A stretch of 64,000 bases of DNA from CAWDMN01 sp963803155 (GCA_963803155.1 CAWDMN010000004.1:62001-126000), one strand, 5' to 3'; positions 26,831 through 35,607 are shown, numbered from the stretch's first letter. Notes: generated by a model not told the origin, from the sequence alone. Made by a program: numbers and translations.

Positions 26831-28717
26831 TCATCTGGTTGTTCCTGTTTCCGCACCCTGCAATTGAAGCCTGACCGTCAGCGTCTTCTTCTCGCCGGCC
26901 AGCAAAGGAACCGTAAATCCAATCATCCTCGTCCCCGGATTGGGTGCATCGTAATCGGCCGGCGGCGGATCAGTGGGATAAATTTCCCATGTCACCCCGG
27001 TCCTGTTTTCAGCGGTGATGGAAAGTTGCTTCCCCGATTGAGTCAGCGTGGCTTTGGATGGATTCTCTAAATGAACTTGGGCTGGTGTAGCCATTCCCCA
27101 GCGTACTTTGCAGGGATGATCGGACGCGGTCAATCGATCTTCAATGACGATTGTTCCATCCGGCAAAAGAGAAGTTCTGCGTTGCACGCTAGCCAGCTGT
27201 TCTTTGTATATGTCCGAAAGATCAATCAGCGTAGTCTGAAAAGGCTTATCTTTGCATTCCAGAATCCGCGCAAATCCGCCCACTCTTTGAAGCTGGCCGT
27301 CCACAACCAGAGTATTGTGAGAAAGACCGCTGTAACGAAAGACCTTCCAGCGTTGAGAATTTTGTGAACGATCCCAAATGTCCAGACCTTTGGACTCCAG
27401 GGAATTGTAATCCTGGTACCCCAGATCCAGAGCCCAACGGACACCTCCCGCGTCGAGTACAAAGCTGCCCGCATCCATATGGCCATGGTTCACCGAAGGG
27501 GATCCCGCTTTCACGGCAAGATACAGAGCTTCCGGGTCTTTCCAGGAAGATCGATGGACAGCCACGGGATTCGGGCCACCACCCGTCCAACTCAGCGCAG
27601 TCGGAGCAGGAATCTCTTTGGCGGAGAGGTTCCAAATCAAAAACAGGGGGAAATGCCCGTTGGAACTGGAGGCCACTTCAGATTTTTTTCGATTATAATC
27701 ATGCAGGGAGGGGGCTTCATTCCAAAGCAAATAGGGAGCATGGAGCCGTTTGGCAAACCACGCCATTGCCGGGCTGGGATCGCCTTTCTCCCCGCAATCG
27801 GAATAATTGAAAAAAAGCCCCGTCGGTCCTGTCATGTGAAGATAGTAGTCTGCCGTCTTCAAGAAGCCCTGCTGTTCCGTTAATCCGAAGCTGGCGCCCA
27901 GAGCCGATTCCAAGACCGCAATCAAAAGCACATTAAAGGTGGTCCCATACTCCCAATAGTCGGGGCCTTCCGGATAGGCGCCATCCGGGGCGTAGGATTT
28001 CATAGAGTAGGGGACGTCGTTCACCGCTCGCGCGATGATCCTGGCGGCTAAATCCCCGGCATCTTCCTGGATGGCCAGTGCGCCAAAGACCATGCCGGCA
28101 TGACAAACCTGGTTCCAATTGTGTTCGGCCTTTAACCAGTAGTTGCGTTCGGATTGTTCATCCAGGGAAGGCTGCAGGCCTTTCTCCAGGATGGCCTCCG
28201 TGAGTATTTTACGGGTTTGAATCGACAGACGATCATAAAGCCAGTCATACCCCGTTGCCAAAGCCATGGTCATTTCAGCCGTGTCGAGGAAGTGGCTTGG
28301 ATTCCAATCCTTGAAGGCCGCGGCCGCTAACATTTCCTTTTCCGCCCGACTAAGGTATAGCTCATCCTTCGTGAACCGATAAGCCATCGATAGAATCGTG
28401 ACACGGCGCAGGCAGCGGCGAGACTGATCGAGGAGTCTTTTTCCAATTTTTTCGTAAACGATAGGCGGCACAACCAGCAATTCTCTGGCTTCCCGCAAAA
28501 GTTCTTGCCGGGTCTCCCGCATCAGGGAGTTCTTTTGTATCTCCTCCAGCCATTTTTGTTCGCCGGATCTTGGCCAGAGCAGACGAGGATGAGGCGCTAC
28601 CTTTTCCTTCAACAGGGATTTTACAGAATCAGACGTGAGTTGCGCCGCTTCCGTGGAATTTGTAAAAAAGCAATGACAAAATAGAACGATGGATAAAATT
28701 GCAAAATTCTTTGACAC
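26831..28717 (-). CDS. Heparinase II/III-family protein
   Basis: 628 residues from a GTG start at 28717 preceded by GGAGGAGG; this removes 17 codons and leaves a clean signal peptide (FAILSIVLFCHCFFTNSTEA). The N-terminal half is an alpha-toroid (YRFTKDELYLSRAEKEML, ALATGYDWLYDRLS, AEHNWNQVCHAGMVFGALAI, YAPDGAYPEGPDYWEYG). The C-terminal half is the beta-sandwich heparinase II/III-like region with SPSVNHGHMDAGSFVLDAGG and SGLSHNTLVVDGQ. The Asn-Trp-Asn, Tyr and His residues expected of the lyase are present. The family cleaves uronic-acid-containing polysaccharides by beta-elimination; substrate undetermined. A second member lies at 45166-47106. Confidence 0.86.
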   Translation of the reverse strand: MSKNFAILSIVLFCHCFFTNSTEAAQLTSDSVKSLLKEKVAPHPRLLWPRSGEQKWLEEIQKNSLMRETRQELLREARELLVVPPIVYEKIGKRLLDQSRRCLRRVTILSMAYRFTKDELYLSRAEKEMLAAAAFKDWNPSHFLDTAEMTMALATGYDWLYDRLSIQTRKILTEAILEKGLQPSLDEQSERNYWLKAEHNWNQVCHAGMVFGALAIQEDAGDLAARIIARAVNDVPYSMKSYAPDGAYPEGPDYWEYGTTFNVLLIAVLESALGASFGLTEQQGFLKTADYYLHMTGPTGLFFNYSDCGEKGDPSPAMAWFAKRLHAPYLLWNEAPSLHDYNRKKSEVASSSNGHFPLFLIWNLSAKEIPAPTALSWTGGGPNPVAVHRSSWKDPEALYLAVKAGSPSVNHGHMDAGSFVLDAGGVRWALDLGYQDYNSLESKGLDIWDRSQNSQRWKVFRYSGLSHNTLVVDGQLQRVGGFARILECKDKPFQTTLIDLSDIYKEQLASVQRRTSLLPDGTIVIEDRLTASDHPCKVRWGMATPAQVHLENPSKATLTQSGKQLSITAENRTGVTWEIYPTDPPPADYDAPNPGTRMIGFTVPLLAGEKKTLTVRLQLQGAETGTTR

Positions 28718-29074
28718 GATTCCTCCTCCCTGCGTTGGAAGAATAAACCCATCACAAAATGGATGCATTCGCGTTATGGCGTGGATCTGATAGGTTATCG
28801 TCCTTCATAATTGATTGAGACATTTCTTTGGCTGAACTGTGATCCCACGAGATGACGGCGGTCAGTGGCTCAGACTAACCATGGAAGACTATTGGGAAGG
28901 CTGAGGCTTTCCGAGGTCCGCGCATGGTCCTTCTTTCGACTAGTGAATGGAGGGCTCCCGACCCCTTTGAGCAAGATGTCACAAATTGAGGCGAAGATCA
29001 ATAGGCGTGCACCATTTCAGTATGGTAGGCTTGGCTCCGACGTCACTTATCGTTTTTCTGTTTCCAGGAGAGAC
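28718..29074. other. Divergent control region
   Basis: 357 bases between the heparinase-like gene and the DUF4091 gene, which diverge. An upstream extension of the DUF4091 frame to 28865 is open, but the ribosome site and signal peptide place the start at 29075. No promoter boxes identified with confidence. Confidence 0.45.
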
Positions 29075-31549
29075 ATGCGAATCCGTTTCCTTTGGCTTTG
29101 GTTGTTGCCACTATTCCTTCCGCCAGCTTTCGGCCGCTCCTGGCAGCTGGAGCCCTCTACCCTCAAGTCGGCCACAAAAATTCTGGATCGGGATCTTAGC
29201 GCGGTCAATCCGAGCGCAAGGCTGCAAGTTGATCGGGATCATCAAGCCGATTCTTATGAGGTGAATTTCCAGGTCCCATCGGATCTTCCTTCCTTCCTGG
29301 TGGTAACCACGCAGGCTTTGAAACGCGGCCGCCTCACCATCCATCTTCAACCGGTTCAGCTTCCGAAGGAACTCGAATCGGCCATCCCCAAGGAAGACTG
29401 GGCCAATCCAGGCCGGCTCTTCGACTTCCGAACTGTGGTTGAACTGGCGGACGTGGATCTACCGGAAGGATCGCCCCAGGAGCATATTCTCAGTTTGAAT
29501 CGGGACTTCTTCGAGGCGGTCACGCGGGCCAAGCGCCCATACGATCTGAGGGGATTGCAAATCGGACGCATCGCCTTTCACCTCTCCGTGCCGGTCGAAA
29601 CCGGGCAGAAATTCCAGGTTCTCCGCGTTCGCGGTTGGGGTTTGAGCGGACCTGCGAAAATTGATTTCCTGGCGGGTCTGGCCCATCGCATCTCGGAGCG
29701 ATGGGAGGGGCTTCCCACTGATTCTCCGGTCCGCAAATATTGGGGACCTGACGTCGAACTGGCAAGGAAACGTGTTCAACAGTTCGATCCAAAGACGTCA
29801 GACAATCATTCTTGGTGGGCTCTCGAAGAAGAACTGGAAGAGTTGTGGCATAAGAGCAGGATCTGGTCAGTAGAGCCTCGGCTAAAGACAGGTTATTTGA
29901 TAGGGACCGCCTCGAGCCTGACCAGGATTTCCGGCCGCCATGAAAAGTACGGGATTCCCGGCGCGCTTTCGAAAGATGTTGAATTGGAAATGGCTAAAAA
30001 CGAATTCGAGAGTTTCCAAATCGTGCTTCTGGCGCCGCTTGGCGCGGTTAGAGGGTTTCGCTTCGAAGCTTCAGATCTGCGCACTGAGGATGGATCCCAA
30101 ACAATCGATTCGCACGGCTTCAACTTTTATGAGCAGATTGAGCAATTCATTCAACCCAGTCCCGGCACGGCTCAGTCGCAAGTGGGCTGGCTGCCGGATG
30201 CTTTGATGCCTCTGGAAGGGCCTATTTCACTTTCAGCCGGAGAGGTCAAACCGGTCTGGGTAAGTTTGAACGTGCCAAGCGATGCTGGTGCGGGCCTATA
30301 CAGCGGACGGATCACCATCGGCGCCGAAGGAGAGGAGCCTGCCAGCCTCATGGTCAAACTGAAGGTTCACGATTTCGAGATTCCCCGGACCGGACGATTT
30401 CGTACCCAGGGTCATCTCGACCTCCAAGGTTTGACTGAATGGTACCAAGACAAGGACAGCCAGCGAACCAGGAAGGATTTTTATCGATTGCTGCTCGATC
30501 ACAGGTTCTCTCCCACCAGCGAGTACAGCGCCCGGCTCTCTCCTGAGCGGGAAGATATTGGGTGGGCTCTGCAATCCGGCGCCAACGTCCTTCTGATTGG
30601 AGGATTTTCCAGCGGTCCGCTCGACCCGGACATCATCGGGCCGGCTTATCAGTGGTTGGTCGAGAATGGATGCGTCGACCGGGCGATCATCTATATCGGG
30701 GATGAAACCGATGACTTCAAGGCAGTGCGCGAAAAGGCCGTCTCGATTCGCAGACAATGGCCCAAGCTCCGGATCATGGTCGGGGGAAGCAAACCGCGCG
30801 AGGAGCTGATTGGGTACGTGGATGTTTGGGATCCCATCACGTTCGGAGGATTGACGTACAACTTCGACCCGGAATCCGCCCGGCAGGCCGTGGAGCGGGG
30901 AGAAGAAGTTTTCTGGTACACCTGCGTCGGGCCGCGGGCACCATTCGCCAATATATATAATGATCACCCGTTGACAGCGATCCGGGCTCTTTGGTGGCAA
31001 GCATGGAAATACGGCATTACTGGCTTCGAGTACTGGTGGTTCAACTGGTGGCGCCCCAACCTGGCGCTGAGCCGGGGGAGCCAGCCCTGGCCGCTGGGAA
31101 ATCGGGCGAAGTGGGACAGCCGGAGCTACGATTGGGCCAATGGCGACGGGCTATTGGTCTATCCCGGCCCAAACGGTCGGCCCCTGGCCAGCCTCCGCCT
31201 GAGCATTCTGCGCGACGCCATTGAAGATTGGGAGGTTTTATTCTTGCTGCAGCGGGCCGTTGAAAAGGCAAACGCTGAGCCGAGTGGCATTCCAACTTCC
31301 CTCATCCGCGATGCTACTGAACTGCTTCGCGTGCCCGCGGAAATCACCGCGGATCTGACCCACTGGAGCGAGGATCCCCAGATCTACCTGGCCTATCGCC
31401 ACAGGGCCTATTATCTGCTGGATGGATTGCGCGCCTCGATTGGTGGCGAGAAATTCGACCGTTACGTCCATGACTGGGAATCCAAGCGGAAAGCGTTTCT
31501 CCAGGAGAGCTTCGAAAAGAGAGTCGAAAAGATTCGGGCCTCTCAATGA
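29075..31549 (+). CDS. Exported DUF4091 glycoside-hydrolase-like protein
   Basis: 824 residues from the ATG behind CAGGAGAGAC, with signal peptide (FLWLWLLPLFLPPAFG). The N-terminal 350 residues are beta-rich and unassigned. The middle part, with EMAKNEFESFQIVLL and VSLNVPSDAGAGLYSG, matches the Ig-like domain that precedes DUF4091 proteins. The barrel follows (GANVLLIGGFS, YIGDETDDFKAVREKA), and the DUF4091 domain near the C-terminus reads WKYGITGFEYWWFNWWRPN, GDGLLVYPGPNGRP and SIRLSILRDAIEDWE-like (LSILRDAIEDWE). GDE at the end of a barrel strand is a plausible acid/base. Role in glycan hydrolysis inferred from family and context. Confidence 0.87.
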   Translation: MRIRFLWLWLLPLFLPPAFGRSWQLEPSTLKSATKILDRDLSAVNPSARLQVDRDHQADSYEVNFQVPSDLPSFLVVTTQALKRGRLTIHLQPVQLPKELESAIPKEDWANPGRLFDFRTVVELADVDLPEGSPQEHILSLNRDFFEAVTRAKRPYDLRGLQIGRIAFHLSVPVETGQKFQVLRVRGWGLSGPAKIDFLAGLAHRISERWEGLPTDSPVRKYWGPDVELARKRVQQFDPKTSDNHSWWALEEELEELWHKSRIWSVEPRLKTGYLIGTASSLTRISGRHEKYGIPGALSKDVELEMAKNEFESFQIVLLAPLGAVRGFRFEASDLRTEDGSQTIDSHGFNFYEQIEQFIQPSPGTAQSQVGWLPDALMPLEGPISLSAGEVKPVWVSLNVPSDAGAGLYSGRITIGAEGEEPASLMVKLKVHDFEIPRTGRFRTQGHLDLQGLTEWYQDKDSQRTRKDFYRLLLDHRFSPTSEYSARLSPEREDIGWALQSGANVLLIGGFSSGPLDPDIIGPAYQWLVENGCVDRAIIYIGDETDDFKAVREKAVSIRRQWPKLRIMVGGSKPREELIGYVDVWDPITFGGLTYNFDPESARQAVERGEEVFWYTCVGPRAPFANIYNDHPLTAIRALWWQAWKYGITGFEYWWFNWWRPNLALSRGSQPWPLGNRAKWDSRSYDWANGDGLLVYPGPNGRPLASLRLSILRDAIEDWEVLFLLQRAVEKANAEPSGIPTSLIRDATELLRVPAEITADLTHWSEDPQIYLAYRHRAYYLLDGLRASIGGEKFDRYVHDWESKRKAFLQESFEKRVEKIRASQ

Positions 31550-31562
31550 GAACCCATTCGGT

Positions 31563-31585
31563 AAGGATGAAGGATGAGGGATGAA
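31563..31585 (+). repeat. GGATGA-rich 23-base repeat
   Basis: AAGGATGAAGGATGAGGGAT plus GAA; the exact inverted copy is at 44927-44949. Short dispersed repeat in the gap between convergent genes. Confidence 0.7.
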
Positions 31586-31657
31586 GGATAAATGGCTCGG
31601 GTAAAACGCTGATCGTTGATTGTCAGCAGCGGGAAGCTCTTCTTGCTCCTGGCCCCA

Positions 31658-33010
31658 TCACGGTTTGACAAAGAAGGGAATGTTGGCGGTGGCGGCATTC
31701 CCCTGACGATCGAGCACGTAGACGAACACGCGATAGGCCCCCGGCATGGCGGGAGCTGCGAAAATTAGCTGGTGGCCGCCGGCTTTCTGGATGAGTTCCG
31801 GCATGGACTCGGGCCGCCGTTCACCCGCTCCGGCATATCCGCCCCGTGCCACTTCAGGAACGATCTCCCATTGGAACGTCAACCGGTCACCATCAGGATC
31901 CTCGGCTTTCAGCATGGCAGTGTGCACGCTGCCGTGATTCAAATAGACATTGTCGCGTGCGGTCTGTCCGTCGATGCGAAAATCCTCAACGCGCGGTGCC
32001 CGGTTGGCGGGCCACTCTCCAGTCCACAAATATTGCATCGCGTTCACGGCCTCGGTCCGCTCGCCCGATTCCAGGAACATGCCATACCAGGTATGCGTCC
32101 GCTCGTGCCGCGACTGCCAAATGAATACATAGGAGCCGAGGCAGCGCTCCGGATCCTTGAGCATCGTGTTTTGATACCGCTCAAGATAGCGCTGGGCCTT
32201 CTCGGTGCTAGTTTCTTCGATCGAGGCGTCCCATTTCGTTCGCGCGACCTGCCAGTCGCCCGACGGACCCCACTCAGTGACGACATAAGGCTTTTCCCAT
32301 CCGTAAGCGCGGATCTGTGCCGGCACTTCCTCCAGGCCTTTGTAGCGATTAATGCCGAGTAGGTCGAGGTCCGGACAGCGTTGCCGGATTTCCCTGAGAT
32401 CTCCATCTTCACCTGTCTCGTCGCCGCTCACCGTCATCGCCGGATGATTCGGGTCTACTTCGTGAATCATACGGGCCACGTCATTGACGGCATTCCACAC
32501 GTTTTTATTTTTGTACTTCACCCACACGTTGTTTTCAAGATGCCCTACGGAAAGCTCGTTGCCGATGCCCCAAAAAAGCAGAGCCGGATGGTCCTTAAAC
32601 TCGAGAACCAGCTTCTTCATCTCATCAAACTGCCGGCGAACGGCTGCCTGGTCGCTGTAGTCGAATTTATGGACCGATTCCATTTTCATCGGCATACAGA
32701 GCGTGACGGTGATGCCAAGACGTTGCGCCTCATCCAGCATCCGCCGGAAAAAGACACCGGTGCGGATGGAATTGCCTCCGCGCACCACGAGATCCTTCAG
32801 AGGAAACTTGCCGGCCGGATCCGTCCAGTAACCGGCCCCTTTGATGTAGTAGGGAAGGCCGCCGCGGTACAACCGGAACTGGCCATTTTCCTTCCTGATC
32901 TCCACCTTGACGGGACCTGTGTTGGCAGGCCCCTCGGCCAGACAGACGCAACAGCCCAAGGTCCAGATCGCGGCCATTATTGCAGCCTTCCTGTAGTGCA
33001 GGCTTCTCAT
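31658..33010 (-). CDS. Exported (beta/alpha)8 glycosidase, GH2/GH5-like, with C-terminal Ig-like domain
   Basis: 450 residues; signal peptide about 8-25. The barrel carries the clan GH-A pair: the acid/base in WGIGNELS (Asn151-Glu152) and the nucleophile in VVTEWGPSG (Glu246). GAGYWTDPAGKFPL and NSIRTGVFFRRMLDEAQRLG mark the first strands. After about residue 340 a beta-sandwich follows (LNHGSVHTAMLKAEDPDGDR, FAAPAMPGAYRVFVYVLDRQ), which resembles a fibronectin-like or PKD-like module. GAGGG lies five bases upstream of the ATG. It is the last enzyme of the glycan region before the defence island. Family exact number and substrate not determinable by eye. Confidence 0.83.
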   Translation of the reverse strand: MRSLHYRKAAIMAAIWTLGCCVCLAEGPANTGPVKVEIRKENGQFRLYRGGLPYYIKGAGYWTDPAGKFPLKDLVVRGGNSIRTGVFFRRMLDEAQRLGITVTLCMPMKMESVHKFDYSDQAAVRRQFDEMKKLVLEFKDHPALLFWGIGNELSVGHLENNVWVKYKNKNVWNAVNDVARMIHEVDPNHPAMTVSGDETGEDGDLREIRQRCPDLDLLGINRYKGLEEVPAQIRAYGWEKPYVVTEWGPSGDWQVARTKWDASIEETSTEKAQRYLERYQNTMLKDPERCLGSYVFIWQSRHERTHTWYGMFLESGERTEAVNAMQYLWTGEWPANRAPRVEDFRIDGQTARDNVYLNHGSVHTAMLKAEDPDGDRLTFQWEIVPEVARGGYAGAGERRPESMPELIQKAGGHQLIFAAPAMPGAYRVFVYVLDRQGNAATANIPFFVKP

Positions 33011-33082
33011 AATTCCCTCGCTGTGCTGACGAAATTCATTTCGTATACCGAATTATGATCACGGAAAAGGTATCCAGCTTTT

Positions 33083-33199
33083 TCAATGCAACCTCAAGTG
33101 CGCTTTGCGCATGAAAAGCACAACTCCGATATTGATATATTCGGTGGTCATGGTGTCGTGCATGTATTGCAAGACGCTGAAACTGTATCCTATTTTCAT
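33083..33199 (-). pseudogene. Truncated DUF3037 remnant
   Basis: A 38-codon frame with start ATG after GTGAGGTTAGC. It begins MKIGYSFSVLQYMHD and continues TTEYINIGVVLFM, which matches the opening of DUF3037 proteins (YSVLRYVHD, GEFVNVGVVL). A full DUF3037 protein is over 100 residues, so the gene is cut. The ATG overlaps the stop of an upstream frame ending in FIDQVKVRLA (ATGA overlap). DUF3037 genes are usually coupled this way to a HipA-like kinase gene, but the upstream piece is too short to name. Confidence 0.7.
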
Positions 33200-33387
33200 G
33201 CTAACCTCACTTTCACCTGATCAATGAAATCGTGTACATGGTCATGGATTGATGAAAAAGGTGGTTTCATCTTCACAAGCTAAAAGAGCAGGACTTCTTT
33301 TCCCCCCCCCTTGCAAGCAAGGCCAGAAATGCCTCTAAGAGGGTGGAGGCTATCTGTAATATCTCTCCCTGTTCTGATGTATTTATT

Positions 33388-33437
33388 CGGAAGTATCCGG
33401 AAGCCAGCAGGAGTCAAGATACTTCCGGATACTTCCG
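33388..33437. repeat. 16-base inverted repeat made of tandem half-sites
   Basis: CGGAAGTATCCGGAAG at 33388-33403 and its exact complement at 33422-33437, separated by 18 bases. The right arm lies in a tandem duplication of ACTTCCGGAT (33421-33440). It could be a regulatory operator or a recombination site at the island edge. Confidence 0.75.
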
Positions 33438-33439
33438 GA

Positions 33440-33646
33440 TCACCTCTTTTTGGCAGTTCGTTCGTACTGCGTCGAACGGGCGGAGCCCCGCCGCACCAGA
33501 AAGCCTTTCTTCAGAAGGTATCCAAGATCAGTCCTGGCTTGACGATCTGTTATTCCACCACCAAAGCGTTTCAAGTAGTTAGTGAAGGTAATGCCAATCC
33601 CAACGGTCAACTTTGCGGCTCTCACACAGAAGGAGTTTACGCCGCG
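33440..33646 (-). pseudogene. Remnant of an HTH (winged-helix) C-terminus
   Basis: The minus-strand frame ends ITDRQARTDLGYLLKKGFLV followed by RRGSARSTQYERTA. This is the pattern of a C-terminal winged helix (sequence: helix that replies to Thr-x-x-x-Arg-x-Leu, then KGxLxRxGxxRSTxY) found in Fic proteins and AlbA-type ATP-binding regulators. Nothing upstream in frame beyond a stop near 33647 resembles the rest of such a protein, so this is a decayed fragment. Identity of the original gene is not decidable. Confidence 0.5.
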
Positions 33647-33775
33647 AGGGGCCTAAGGATTGATCGAGAACCAGCGGATGTTCTCTCAATTCGAAATGGA
33701 AATAGCAAAGAACCCAAGACTGAAAAAACAATTGGCTCAAATCGAAAAAGCATTAAATTAACGATAAATTTCAAA

Positions 33776-34192
33776 TCATGCCCTTCCGTTTTTACGTTTT
33801 TCAATTGGGCTCAGCGGTTCCCACTGGACATTTTTCAAGCAACTAGACGGGGATTGGGCCGACATATTAACAGAGGCTTTTAGTTTAGTTTGAGCTATTT
33901 GAATCATTTGGAACTCCAAGCTGCAACCAAGCGCGTTCCCAATCTTGACGAGTGATTCAATGGTGAAATTAGCGGTCCCTTGCAGAACCTTGGTGACATA
34001 AGCCCGGCTGGTTCCCAGGCGTCCAGCCAGCATTGCCTTTGTGATTTTTTGCCTTTCCATGGCGCGAAAGATTTCTTCAGCTATATTGATTTTTGCGGCT
34101 TCAACATCCAGTTCGCCGGACTGCTTCAGATCAACAAACATTTGGTTAAAACTGTCTTCCCTTTTTTTTAGACTGCCGTTTTTTATTTGCAT
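33776..34192 (-). CDS. HigA-like antitoxin, XRE-family HTH
   Basis: 138 residues with a central helix-turn-helix: ISEEIFRAMERQ-type entry helix (AEEIFRAMERQKITKAMLAG), then RLGTSRAYVTKVLQGTANFT and IESLVKIGNALGCSLEFQMI. This is the HigA/XRE antitoxin pattern. A serine-rich, basic C-terminal tail of about 40 residues follows. It is encoded 89 bases after the HigB-like toxin gene in the same direction (toxin first, the usual hig order). Expected to bind the toxin and repress the operon at the palindrome 34682-34699. Confidence 0.82.
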   Translation of the reverse strand: MQIKNGSLKKREDSFNQMFVDLKQSGELDVEAAKINIAEEIFRAMERQKITKAMLAGRLGTSRAYVTKVLQGTANFTIESLVKIGNALGCSLEFQMIQIAQTKLKASVNMSAQSPSSCLKNVQWEPLSPIEKRKNGRA

Positions 34193-34281
34193 ATTATCTG
34201 CTCTCTTACCGTTTTGATTCTTATTTTCAAGCCATATGGCATTTCATTAAGATTGCTCTCTGCCAGATTTCTCGGACACCC

Positions 34282-34677
34282 TTAGTTTATTCGGGAGGAG
34301 CCTCTGGCAAAATATTCGCGACGAATCCGTTGAGCCCTGGAGATCTCTCTCGCTGGAGTTTTCTGCTTCTTCTTGATAAACCCGTGAGTGCAAATAATCA
34401 ATTGATTGCGGTCATAAAACCAAATTACGCGGGCACCTCCGGGAGTTTTAAACTCAAATAATCCCTCCGCGAGATTCCCCTTTAATTCTTTGCATTGACA
34501 AGGGTTTTGGGGTGCTCCTTGCTCCGCCGTCCGCTCGAATAAAGCCCAAAGTCTTTTATAATCGTTGAAGTGATTTTCCTTTAAATCATTTAAGAACTCG
34601 AGAAGCCGGCAAAAGCCGCCCTCTTCCCAGGCGCAAATCCTGAAACTCCTACCTTCTCTTATCGACAACAACGCCAT
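34282..34677 (-). CDS. HigB/RelE-like toxin (Gp49 type)
   Basis: 131 residues. Matches the phage-derived Gp49-like/HigB toxin pattern: CRLLEFLNDLKENHFNDYKR, ERTAEQGAPQNPCQCKELKG, LFEFKTPGGARVIWFYDRNQ and the end strand IICTHGFIKKKQKTPAREIS, with the conserved helix RAQRIRREYFA. Members of the family are ribosome-dependent or free mRNA interferases. Together with the XRE protein downstream it makes a type II toxin-antitoxin pair. A strong palindrome lies just before the start codon. Confidence 0.82.
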   Translation of the reverse strand: MALLSIREGRSFRICAWEEGGFCRLLEFLNDLKENHFNDYKRLWALFERTAEQGAPQNPCQCKELKGNLAEGLFEFKTPGGARVIWFYDRNQLIICTHGFIKKKQKTPAREISRAQRIRREYFARGSSRIN

Positions 34678-34681
34678 AAAT

Positions 34682-34699
34682 GTTAACCTATAAGTTAAC
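34682..34699. promoter_or_regulatory. Operator candidate of the toxin-antitoxin operon
   Basis: GTTAACCTATAAGTTAAC: inverted GTTAAC half-sites around a six-base centre, five bases upstream of the toxin start and overlapping the expected promoter or leader. This is where HigA-type antitoxins autoregulate. The symmetry is seen; the binding is inferred. Confidence 0.6.
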
Positions 34700-34817
34700 T
34701 AATGTCAAACAGTTCTCTACTAAAAATAACCGCATTGAAGGCTGAGACAAGGTGCTGCAAGTGCCGTCGCGCCGCGGCGCCGCCGACCCAAAGAGCAAAG
34801 CCCCCTCCCCTCCAAGA

Positions 34818-35438
34818 TTACTCTTCCTCCTGAGCGGCAACGGTCCAGATGCGTTTTAAGGGGAGTTCGGCTTTCAGATCTTCATCCAACTTATCATAGT
34901 GGGTGAAGAGTTGTTCCAGGAGTTCCTTCTGGGACCAGAGCCGGACCCGGAAAAAGCTGGCGGCTAGTTCTTTATGGACATTGCTCTTGAAGCCACTCCA
35001 GGAGACGAAAAGACCTTCCCGCGCCCCGAATTTGGTAACAGCACCCAGAAGTTTATCCACGGTAGGACGGTCGATGGGCGAGGATTCTGATTTCACTTCC
35101 ACGCAAAGCCGTGGTACTCCGAAGCCGAGTGGCCCGGCTCCTGCCAGGATGTCAACTCCACCATCGACTCCTTCCGAACTCCGATAGGTGGTATAACCTT
35201 GGGCGATGAGGATCGATTCTACCAAATGTGTCAGATTGTGTCCTTTGAAGCGAGCCGAAATGAGCTGGGCAATTTGGTCATGTGCCAATTCTTCCAAATT
35301 AGTTTCTTCGGCTGATTCATCGCTACTGCCGGTTGTTACTGAAGTCGCTGCGGCAATTGATTCAGGCTTCCAGCCATTGGCGCGCATTGTTGCCGGGCGT
35401 GTCTCGGCATTGTTCCGCTGCACTCGGCAGATGGTCAA
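34818..35438 (-). CDS. Mrr-like restriction endonuclease, probably N-terminally truncated
   Basis: 206 residues ending in a PD-(D/E)xK nuclease domain of the Mrr type. The core is LVESILIAQGYTTYRSSEGV, then GGVDILAG with the catalytic Asp, then LCVEVKSESSPIDRPTV with Glu-x-Lys, and FVSWSGFKSNVHKELAAS. The N-terminus (TICRVQRNNAETRPATMRAN) looks like the last part of the N-terminal module of larger Mrr-type proteins. The frame opens with TTG and continues only about 18 codons upstream to a stop, so a front domain is probably missing. Mrr enzymes cut methylated DNA. It lies in a defence island next to a type I system. Could still be a working short nuclease. Confidence 0.65.
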   Translation of the reverse strand: MTICRVQRNNAETRPATMRANGWKPESIAAATSVTTGSSDESAEETNLEELAHDQIAQLISARFKGHNLTHLVESILIAQGYTTYRSSEGVDGGVDILAGAGPLGFGVPRLCVEVKSESSPIDRPTVDKLLGAVTKFGAREGLFVSWSGFKSNVHKELAASFFRVRLWSQKELLEQLFTHYDKLDEDLKAELPLKRIWTVAAQEEE

Positions 35439-35607
35439 GAAAACGCCGATCGAAATGTAAATGGCAAAGAGCCGCGACTGGAAAAAAGTCGCTCAAATAT
35501 TCAAGGAAGTGGCACGAAGAACGCCCTTATCCCAAAGCAGACTCTAGAGCTATCTCAAGCAGTGTTGCCGCTTGACAATCATTTAAGAGAATCCTCCAAT
35601 TTCCCAT

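Noticed and set aside
33421..33440. Tandem repeat considered as a CRISPR start
   Set aside because: Only two 10-base units without spacers; no cas genes anywhere in the window.
33311..33883. Plus-strand open frame of 190 codons across the island edge
   Set aside because: No recognisable domain, composition unlike a protein, and it overlaps the HTH remnant and the end of the antitoxin gene.
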